From Thermoleophilia bacterium (GTDB lineage Bacteria; Actinomycetota; Thermoleophilia; Gaiellales; Gaiellaceae), in the NCBI GenBank assembly GCA_013362295.1, contig JABFWJ010000219.1, forward strand, positions 1 through 17,361: DNA of 17,361 bases, given 5' to 3'. A model generated the notes under the pieces. The model saw only the letters and a list, made by a program, of their open reading frames with translations, had not been told where the DNA came from and made no database searches. The stretch's first letter is position 1; every line of letters starts with the position of its first letter. The translations under genes and the position numbers were made by a program. Below, in pieces: positions 6,876-12,635 of this stretch.

Positions 6876-7457
6876 TTGACCGAAGGGCTGCCGCACGGCT
6901 GGCGGGTCACGATCGACTGGCTCGTCACGATCGTCGGGGCGATCGCGATCGTGCTCGCGATCAAAGCGTGGGTCGTGAACCCCTACCGCATCCCATCGAG
7001 CTCGATGGAGCCGACACTGCATTGCGCGAAGCCCGGCTCCGAGTGCGAGGCGCGCTTCTCCGACCGCGTCCTCGCCTGCCGCTTCTGCTACCGCTTCTGG
7101 GAACCGAAGCGCGGCGACATCGTCGTCTTCCACACGCCGCCGCTCGCCGACGCGCGCTGCGGCGCCGGCGGGACGTTCGTCAAGCGCCTGATCGGCCTGC
7201 CCGGCGACCGCTGGGAAGAGCGCGGCGGCTACGTCTACGTCAACGGCAAGCGGCTCGTCGAGCCGTACATCCACGCCGACCGCCGGGACTCGCGCACGAT
7301 CGCGCCGATCCAGATTCGCAAGGGGCAGTACTTCATGATGGGCGACAACCGCGTCTCGTCGTGCGATTCGCGGGCGTGGGGGACCGTGCCGCACCGGAAC
7401 CTGATCGGAAAGGTGTTCGCGACGTACTGGCCGCCCAGCCGCATCACGATCAGATAG
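6876..7457 (+). CDS. lepB: Type I signal peptidase (LepB/SipS)
   Basis: This membrane serine protease removes signal peptides from exported proteins. Numbered from TTG 6876 (193 residues), a transmembrane helix spans about residues 12-33 (VTIVGAIAIVLAIKAWVV). The nucleophile S43 lies in SSSMEPTL (41-48), the general-base K103 in FVKRLIGLPGD (101-111), and box E is MGDNRVSSCDSRAWG (155-169). An insertion after the Ser box carries four cysteines (C50, C57, C68, C71), with C95 further on, which is unusual for the family. No ATG or GTG exists between the upstream in-frame stop (6813-6815) and the Ser box. The start is either TTG 6876 or, extending the protein by seven residues, CTG 6855, which overlaps the trmD stop as CTGA just like the other junctions here. 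Function is certain, start uncertain. Confidence 0.93.
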   Translation: MTEGLPHGWRVTIDWLVTIVGAIAIVLAIKAWVVNPYRIPSSSMEPTLHCAKPGSECEARFSDRVLACRFCYRFWEPKRGDIVVFHTPPLADARCGAGGTFVKRLIGLPGDRWEERGGYVYVNGKRLVEPYIHADRRDSRTIAPIQIRKGQYFMMGDNRVSSCDSRAWGTVPHRNLIGKVFATYWPPSRITIR

Positions 7458-7476
7458 CAGCTTCGGCGATTTTCGC

Positions 7477-7482
7477 TACCAT
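7477..7482 (+). promoter_or_regulatory. Candidate -10 element upstream of rplS (TACCAT)
   Basis: TACCAT lies in the 53-bp gap between lepB and rplS, in a locally AT-richer patch (GATTTTCGCTACCATT). It would give a leader of roughly 20 nt before ATG 7511. No clear -35 box or Shine-Dalgarno sequence is visible, so this is tentative; rplS could instead be read through from lepB. Confidence 0.25.
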
Positions 7483-7510
7483 TCCGGCCCGGTTCCGGCC
7501 GCCTTTCGAC

Positions 7511-7858
7511 ATGAGCACGATCATCCAGGACATCGAGCGCCGTCAGTTGCGCGAAGTGCCGCGGTTCAAGGCGGGCGACACCGTGCGCGTGCACTTCCGC
7601 GTCATCGAGGGCTCGCGCCGGCGAATCCAGGTGTTCGAGGGGATCGTGATCAAGCGGCAGGGCGCCGGTGCCCGCGAGACGTTCACGGTCCGCAAGAACT
7701 CGTTCGGCGTCGGCGTCGAGCGCACGTTCCCGCTGCATTCGCCGAAGATCGACAAGATCGAGGTGGCCGCGATCGGCGACGTGAACCGCGCGAAGCTCTA
7801 CTACCTGCGCGGCAAGGTCGGCAAGAAGGCTCGCGTCCGCGAGCTGCGCCAGAGCTAA
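7511..7858 (+). CDS. rplS: 50S ribosomal protein L19
   Basis: L19 sits at the subunit interface and contributes to intersubunit bridges. The 115-residue product contains the family blocks FKAGDTVRVHFRVIEG (residues 19-34), RIQVFEGIVIKRQGAG (38-53), ETFTVRKNSFGVGVERTFP (56-74), HSPKIDKIEV (76-85) and AKLYYLRGKVGKKARVRE (94-111). Length and every motif are normal. The ATG at 7511 gives the expected short N-terminal helix MSTIIQDIERRQL. No Shine-Dalgarno sequence is visible. It lies 53 bp after lepB and 69 bp before rnhB, the usual trmD-lepB-rplS-rnhB order. Confidence 0.98.
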   Translation: MSTIIQDIERRQLREVPRFKAGDTVRVHFRVIEGSRRRIQVFEGIVIKRQGAGARETFTVRKNSFGVGVERTFPLHSPKIDKIEVAAIGDVNRAKLYYLRGKVGKKARVRELRQS

Positions 7859-7915
7859 GGCGTAACTTCTTCGCAAACTCCGGGTCTCGCGGCCTGATCT
7901 GCCCGTGGCCGGAGC

Positions 7916-7921
7916 TATCCT
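7916..7921 (+). promoter_or_regulatory. Candidate -10 element for rnhB (TATCCT)
   Basis: TATCCT ends 6 nt before GTG 7928. A weak -35-like CTGATC at 7894-7899 is spaced 16 nt upstream. GGAG at 7911-7914 is too far from the GTG to act as a Shine-Dalgarno sequence. The arrangement matches a leaderless start and is the best of the candidate promoters in this window. Confidence 0.4.
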
Positions 7922-7927
7922 CGGGCC

Positions 7928-8593
7928 GTGCCTCCGAGGAAACGCCGCCAGACGGGCCAGAAGCTGCTCCGGTTCGACCGCGGGCTCGGCGCACGGCTGG
8001 TGGCGGGCGCGGACGAGGCCGGGCGCGGCCCGCTCGCCGGCCCGCTCGTCGTGGCCGGCGTCCTGCTCGACTACGAGTGCCTGCGCGACCACCGGGTGCG
8101 GCCCCTCGCGCTCCTGAACGACTCGAAGCAGGTCGATGCGGAGACGCGTGAGGAGCTGTATCGCGCCGTGCTCTCGTGCGCCGAACGCGTGTCGGTGCGC
8201 GTCTTCCCGGCGGCGGTGATCGACCGCGACGGGCTGCACAAATGCAACCTGCGCGGGCTCCGCGAGGCGTTGTGGGCGTGCCAGCCCGCCGACGTCTCGC
8301 TGGTGGACGGCTTCCGGCTCGGCCCGACGGCGCCGCCGCATCGCGCCGTCGTGGACGGAGACACGAAGAGCGCCGCGATCGCGGCCGCGTCGATCGTCGC
8401 GAAGGTGACACGCGACCGTTACATGCGTACCGCAGACGCGATGTACCCGGGGTACGGCTTCGCCTCCCACGTCGGGTACATCACTCCGTCGCATACGCGC
8501 ATCGTCCGCGAGCGAGGGCCGTGCGAGATTCATCGCCGCTCATGGCGCGCGCGTGCGTACCTCACCGAAGAAGAGCTCGCAGCCCTCGCCTAG
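7928..8593 (+). CDS. rnhB: Ribonuclease HII
   Basis: RNase HII cuts RNA in RNA-DNA hybrids and starts removal of single ribonucleotides misincorporated in DNA. The 221-residue product has the active-site strand AGADEAGRGPLAGP (residues 26-39, with D29 and E30), NDSKQV (64-69), the third acidic residue in SLVDGF (D127), and VDGDTKSAAIAAASIVAKVTR (142-162) followed by D163. HVGYITPSH (181-189) is the typical C-terminal motif, so all four catalytic carboxylates are present. The first 20 residues are a basic extension (PPRKRRQTGQK). The start is GTG 7928, next to a candidate -10. The end overlaps the yraN frame by 41 bp. Confidence 0.97.
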   Translation: MPPRKRRQTGQKLLRFDRGLGARLVAGADEAGRGPLAGPLVVAGVLLDYECLRDHRVRPLALLNDSKQVDAETREELYRAVLSCAERVSVRVFPAAVIDRDGLHKCNLRGLREALWACQPADVSLVDGFRLGPTAPPHRAVVDGDTKSAAIAAASIVAKVTRDRYMRTADAMYPGYGFASHVGYITPSHTRIVRERGPCEIHRRSWRARAYLTEEELAALA

Positions 8594-8915
8594 GAATGAG
8601 GCGGAGGTGCGCGCCGCGCGCTGGCTGCGGTGGCGCGGCTACCGCGTGCTCGACCACAACCGCTGGCTCGGCGGCGCCGAGCTCGACCTCGTCGTCCGCC
8701 GCGGTCGAGTGCTCGCGTTCGTCGAGGTGAAGTCGAAGAGCGGCGACGGCTTCGGCGATCCGTTCGAGATGGTCGATGCCGGCAAGATCGCCAGAATCCG
8801 ACGCGCCGCGCAGCTGTGGCTGGCCGCACATCCCGAGCTGGCGGGCCTGAACGTGCGCTTCGACGTGCTCGCCGAGCGCGCACGGCGGATCGAGCACCTC
8901 CCGGACGCGTTCTAG
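8553..8915 (+). CDS. yraN: YraN/UPF0102 family nuclease-fold protein
   Basis: The 120-residue protein belongs to the UPF0102 family of small proteins with an endonuclease-like fold related to Holliday-junction resolvases and restriction enzymes. It has the catalytic arrangement GGAELDLVVRRG (residues 40-51) and LAFVEVKSK (54-62), so E43, D45, E58 and K60 would form the E-D-ExK site. VRAARWLRWRGYRVL (19-33) is the family's N-terminal helix-strand, and the product ends in a RFDVLAE strand. GTG 8553 overlaps rnhB by 41 bp but keeps the full first helix. GTG 8607, downstream of rnhB, would remove the start of that helix and is less likely. The family sits beside rnhB, comM and dprA in many bacteria and has been linked to DNA processing, but the substrate is not settled. 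Confidence 0.88.
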   Translation: MRTSPKKSSQPSPRNEAEVRAARWLRWRGYRVLDHNRWLGGAELDLVVRRGRVLAFVEVKSKSGDGFGDPFEMVDAGKIARIRRAAQLWLAAHPELAGLNVRFDVLAERARRIEHLPDAF

Positions 8916-8940
8916 GAGCCGCTGCCGCCGCGTCGAAATC

Positions 8941-10062
8941 GTGTCCATGGGCGCGACTCAGCAACAGATCTATGCGGGTCTCGATGCCGACCTGTCGTGG
9001 TCCGAGCGCGAGCTCCCCGAACGGGAGCGGACGAAGCACGTCCACCGCCTGCACCCGTACCTCGGCAAATACATCCCGCAGCTCGTCGAGGAGCTCTTCC
9101 GCCGCCACGTGCCCGCGCGCGGCCGGGTGCTCGACCCGTTCGCGGGGTCGGGGACGACGCTCGTGCAGGCGCTCGAGAGCGGATTGCACTCGGTCGGTGT
9201 CGACATCGCGGCGTTCAACTGCCTGCTGATGCGCGTCAAGACGAGCGAGCACGTGCCGTTCGTCCTCGAGCGTGAGCTGCGCGACGCGCTCAGGCGCTTC
9301 GAGCACGGCGAGGGCGAGGGACGCGGCGACGGGCGCTACGTGCGCGAGTGGTTCGCGCCGCAGGCACGCGACGACCTGCTTCGCTTCCGCTCGCTCGTCG
9401 GCGACTACGAACATGCAGACGTCCTACGGGTGGTGCTGGCACGCGCCGCTCGGTCGGCGCGCCTGACGACGCATTTCGATCTCGACTTCCCGAAGGCTCC
9501 GCAGACGGGCCCGTACTGGTGCCACAAGCACAAGCGCGAGTGCAGGCCGGTCGAGAAGGCGGATCACTTCCTTCGCCGCTACACGCTCGACACGCTCGCG
9601 CGCTTGAAGGAGTTCGCGCGCGTGCGCACAGCTCGCCGCGCGGACGTGCTGCACGGAGACGCGGGCGAGATCGAGCTCTCCGGCTTGTTCGACGCCGTCG
9701 TCACGTCGCCGCCGTACCCCGGGCTGATCGACTACCACGAGCAGCACCGCTACGCGTACGAGCTGCTCGGTCTCGACGATCTGCGCGTACGCGAGATCGG
9801 CGCGGCCGCGCGCGGCACGGCGAGGGCGGCGATCGACTCGTACGTCGCCGGCATCGTGCGCGTGCTGGACGCGTGCACCGAGGTGTTGAAGCCGCGCGGG
9901 CGTCTCGTGATCGTCGTCAACGACCGGCGGGGGCTGTATCCGGAGATCCTCGAGCGTGCGGGACTCGCACTCGAACAGCGCTACCAGCGGCACGTGAACC
10001 GGCGCACCGGCCGGCGTGCAGGCGAGTACTTCGAGGACGTGCTCGTCGCGCGGCGCACATAA
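8941..10062 (+). CDS. DNA methyltransferase-like protein (DPFAGSGTT ... SPPY), orphan
   Basis: The 373-residue protein has the AdoMet-binding loop LDPFAGSGTTLVQA (residues 64-77) with the following acidic GVDIA (86-90), and the catalytic motif TSPPY (255-259) after DAVV. SPPY is typical of amino methyltransferases acting on cytosine N4 or adenine N6. The motif order I then IV differs from that of the beta-class enzymes. The N-terminal HPYLGKYIPQLVEELF (38-53) is common in this group. Between the motifs lies WCHKHKREC (193-201), a possible metal-binding knuckle, and no long target-recognition domain is obvious. Some RNA guanosine methyltransferases (Trm11-like) share parts of this layout, so the target may be RNA. 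The start is GTG 8941 or in-frame ATG 8947. No restriction enzyme gene lies beside it. It occupies the interval where yraN and comM are normally adjacent. Confidence 0.8.
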   Translation: MSMGATQQQIYAGLDADLSWSERELPERERTKHVHRLHPYLGKYIPQLVEELFRRHVPARGRVLDPFAGSGTTLVQALESGLHSVGVDIAAFNCLLMRVKTSEHVPFVLERELRDALRRFEHGEGEGRGDGRYVREWFAPQARDDLLRFRSLVGDYEHADVLRVVLARAARSARLTTHFDLDFPKAPQTGPYWCHKHKRECRPVEKADHFLRRYTLDTLARLKEFARVRTARRADVLHGDAGEIELSGLFDAVVTSPPYPGLIDYHEQHRYAYELLGLDDLRVREIGAAARGTARAAIDSYVAGIVRVLDACTEVLKPRGRLVIVVNDRRGLYPEILERAGLALEQRYQRHVNRRTGRRAGEYFEDVLVARRT

Positions 10063-10100
10063 GTTTCGAAGTCGACACAGACGCGTCACGTTTGGTCGCC

Positions 10101-10106
10101 TAACGT
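10101..10106 (+). promoter_or_regulatory. Candidate -10 element for comM (TAACGT)
   Basis: TAACGT, the same hexamer found before ftsY, ends 6 nt before GTG 10113. There is no Shine-Dalgarno sequence in the 50-bp gap after the methyltransferase gene. A leaderless transcript is the simplest reading. No good -35 box is present. Confidence 0.35.
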
Positions 10107-10112
10107 GGCAAC

Positions 10113-11579
10113 GTGCTTGCTCGCACCGTTACACACGCCCTCGTCGGAATCGATCCTCGCAGCGTCGAGGTTGAAGCGCACATCCAGCGCGGGCTGACGT
10201 CGTTCGCGATCGTCGGGCTGGCCGACAAGGCGTGCCAGGAGGCGAAGGAGCGCGTGCGCAGTGGGATCGCCTCGGCCGAGCTCGACTGGCCGGTGAGCCA
10301 GAAGATCACGATCAACCTCGCACCCGCACAGCTCCGGAAGGAGGGGTCGGGCTTTGACCTGCCGATCGCGCTCGCGTTGCTGGCGGCGTCGCGCCAACTG
10401 CCGGTCGGAGCGCTCGAGGGGCACGCGGCGTTCGGCGAGCTCGCACTCGACGGCCGGCTGAGGCCCGTTCCCGGGGCGCTCGTCGCGGCGGAGGGCGCGC
10501 GCCGCGCCGGCCTGGTCCGGCTCCTCTGCGCCGCCGAGTCGGGGCCCGAGGTGGCGCTTGCCGGGATCGAGCCGGTCGGCATGTGCCACCTGGCCGAAGC
10601 CGTCTCGTACCTCCGCGGCGAGCGCGGTCCGCCCGAGCTCGCCCCGCCGGCGGATGACTTCGAGACGCTCGCCGACGTCCCCGACCTCGCCGACGTGCGC
10701 GGTCAGGAGCGTGCTCGTCGTGCACTCGAGATCGCCGCGGCGGGGCGCCACAACCTGCTGCTGGCCGGCCCTCCGGGCACCGGCAAGACGATGCTCGCGC
10801 GGCGGCTGCCGGGCATCCTGCCGCTGCTCGGCGACGACGCGTCGCTCGAGGCGACGCGCATCCACTCGGTGAGCGGCTTGATCGCGCCGGGGACCGGGCT
10901 GGTGCGCGTCCCGCCGTTCCGTGCGCCGCACCACTCGGCGTCGGTGGCGGGCCTGATCGGCGGCGGGCACGGCGGCGTGCGGCCGGGCGAGGCGAGCCTT
11001 GCCCATCACGGCGTGCTCTTCCTCGATGAGCTCCCCGAGTTCCAGCGCGCCGCCTTGGAAGGCCTCCGCCAACCGCTCGAGGATGGCTTCGTCCAGGTCG
11101 CGCGCGTCGGCGGACGTGCGGTCTTCCCGGCGCGGTTCATGCTGCTCGGTGCGATGAACCTGTGTCCCTGCGGGGCGCGCGGCGATGGCGGGGCACAGTG
11201 CTCGTGCACGCCCGACCGCGTGCAGCGTTACCGGCAGAAGCTGACGCGGGCGCTGCTCGATCGCTTCGACTTGTTGCTGAGCGTGCCCAGGCCCCGTGCG
11301 TCCGAGCTCGCGGGCGCGCCGGGCGAGGCGTCCGCCGCCGTTCGCGAGCGCGTCCTGGCGGCACGGCGCTGTCTTTCCCAACGATTGCCTGCGCGCACCA
11401 AGGCTGCGGACGAGCTGCTGACACGTGCGGTCGAGCGGCTTCCGCTCTCGGGCCGCGGGCGCTCCCGCGTTGCGCGGGTCGCCGAGACGATCGCGGCGCT
11501 CGCGAACGCCGACGACGTCGAGCCCGAGCACATCGGAGAGGCGTTGTCCTACCGGCCGCCGGCGGAGCTCGCCAATTGA
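10113..11579 (+). CDS. comM: ComM / YifB-type Mg-chelatase-like AAA+ ATPase
   Basis: ComM is a hexameric AAA+ helicase that promotes branch migration when incoming DNA is integrated during natural transformation; homologues are also common in bacteria not known to be competent. The 488-residue protein has the N-terminal Lon-protease-like ChlI domain (about 1-170, including GFDLPIALALLAAS at 80-93 and GELALDGRLRPVPG at 108-121). The AAA+ core follows, with Walker A GPPGTGKT (219-226) and Walker B VLFLDELPEF (301-310). The zinc-finger-like insertion CPCG...CSC (C351, C353, C363, C365) is diagnostic of the ComM/YifB group. The C-terminal lid ends SYRPPAE. Length is normal. The GTG start gives MLARTVTHALVGID. 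dprA begins 31 bp downstream, so the two are probably cotranscribed. Confidence 0.95.
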   Translation: MLARTVTHALVGIDPRSVEVEAHIQRGLTSFAIVGLADKACQEAKERVRSGIASAELDWPVSQKITINLAPAQLRKEGSGFDLPIALALLAASRQLPVGALEGHAAFGELALDGRLRPVPGALVAAEGARRAGLVRLLCAAESGPEVALAGIEPVGMCHLAEAVSYLRGERGPPELAPPADDFETLADVPDLADVRGQERARRALEIAAAGRHNLLLAGPPGTGKTMLARRLPGILPLLGDDASLEATRIHSVSGLIAPGTGLVRVPPFRAPHHSASVAGLIGGGHGGVRPGEASLAHHGVLFLDELPEFQRAALEGLRQPLEDGFVQVARVGGRAVFPARFMLLGAMNLCPCGARGDGGAQCSCTPDRVQRYRQKLTRALLDRFDLLLSVPRPRASELAGAPGEASAAVRERVLAARRCLSQRLPARTKAADELLTRAVERLPLSGRGRSRVARVAETIAALANADDVEPEHIGEALSYRPPAELAN

Positions 11580-11610
11580 GCGACATCGATGCGACGGAGT
11601 CGCGCGCGGA

Positions 11611-12597
11611 ATGAGCGAGCTCGCGACAGCCGTCTTCGCCGCGCGCACCGATGCGCACCTGCTCGACGCGCCCCGCTCCGCACGATTCGCGTCGTTCCGC
11701 GCGACCTTCGACGAGGCGACGTTTTTGCGTGCGCTCGGCGAGCGCGGGTTCCGTTGGCTCGCACGCACCGATGCGGGCTTCCCCGAGCGGTTGCGGTCGA
11801 TCCACGACCCGCCGCCCGGACTCTTCGTCCGCGGTGGTGCCCCGCTGGAGCTGCTCGGGCGACGGTCCGTCGCGCTCGTCGGGGCTCGCGCGTGCTCGCC
11901 GTACGGAGCGTCGGTGGCGCGCACGCTCGGTCGGGAGCTCGCTGCAGCAGGCGTGATCGTCGTCTCCGGCCTTGCCCGCGGCATCGATGCCGAAGCGCAC
12001 CGCGGCGCGCTCCAGTCCGGCACAACCGTCGCGGTGCTCGGCTGCGGCATCGACCGCGACTATCCGCGCTCTCACGCAGCGCTCGCCACGGAGATCGCGC
12101 GCGGCGGTCTGATCGTCTCGGAGTATCCGCCCGGCGTCGAGCCTGCCCCCTGGCGCTTCCCTGCGCGCAACCGGATCGTCGGTGGCCTCACGCTCGCTAC
12201 GGTCGTCGTCGAGGCGCGCGAACGCAGCGGCGCGCTGATCACCGCCGACCTCGCGCTCGACGAAGGCCGCGAGGTGCTCGCCGTCCCCGGCGAGATCACA
12301 TCGCGGCTCTCGCACGGGACGAATCACCTGCTCCGCCTAGGCGCGGTTCCCGTGACGTGCGCGGACGACGTCCTGCGGACGATCGGCATCGATCCGGTGT
12401 CGCCGGGTGAGCCTCGTTCTCCCCTCGAGCCGCGACTCGAAGCGATTCGCGCCGTGGTCGCGGACGCGGCGACGACCGCAGACGAGGCCGCCGGCGCAAC
12501 GGGGCAGAGCGCACATGTCGTCGCTGCGGCGCTCGCAGAGCTCGAGCTGCTCGGGGTCGTCGAGGAGGTGGACGGTGTCTACCGGACGAGCCCGTAG
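11611..12597 (+). CDS. dprA: DNA-processing protein DprA (Smf)
   Basis: DprA binds incoming single-stranded DNA and loads RecA during transformation. The 328-residue protein has the Rossmann-like core: VALVGARACSPYG (about 88-100), VSGLARGIDAEAHRGAL (116-132), AVLGCGIDRDYP (138-149), SEYPPG followed by WRFPARNRIVGGL, then SGALITADLALDEGREVLAV and SHGTNHLL. The C-terminal 60 residues form a winged-helix (DML1-like) domain ending GVVEEVDGVYRTSP. The N-terminal region before the core is only about 85 residues and poorly conserved, with no recognisable helix-hairpin-helix or SAM motif. ATG 11611 is the only plausible start; GGAG at 11596-11599 is rather distant at 11 nt. It is the last rightward gene and meets the minus-strand NTPase gene 34 bp later. 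Confidence 0.95.
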   Translation: MSELATAVFAARTDAHLLDAPRSARFASFRATFDEATFLRALGERGFRWLARTDAGFPERLRSIHDPPPGLFVRGGAPLELLGRRSVALVGARACSPYGASVARTLGRELAAAGVIVVSGLARGIDAEAHRGALQSGTTVAVLGCGIDRDYPRSHAALATEIARGGLIVSEYPPGVEPAPWRFPARNRIVGGLTLATVVVEARERSGALITADLALDEGREVLAVPGEITSRLSHGTNHLLRLGAVPVTCADDVLRTIGIDPVSPGEPRSPLEPRLEAIRAVVADAATTADEAAGATGQSAHVVAAALAELELLGVVEEVDGVYRTSP

Positions 12598-12612
12598 ATC
12601 CGCCCGCGCCCC

Positions 12613-12635
12613 GTGAGGTAAATCCGACGCCTCAC
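12613..12635. terminator. Weak possible hairpin between convergent genes
   Basis: GTGAGG at 12613-12618 pairs with CCTCAC at 12630-12635 across an 11-nt loop, in the 34-bp gap between dprA and the minus-strand NTPase gene. The right arm overlaps the last codons of the NTPase gene. There is no T-run on either side and the stem is only 6 bp, so a terminator role is inferred mainly from position. Confidence 0.2.

Noticed and set aside
8941..10062. A restriction-modification system
   Set aside because: No endonuclease or specificity gene lies on either side; yraN has a nuclease-like fold but is a conserved housekeeping neighbour.
12598..12631. att site or integration scar between dprA and the NTPase gene
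   Set aside because: No direct repeat, tRNA fragment or integrase gene is visible in the window, and the right boundary of the accessory region lies outside it.
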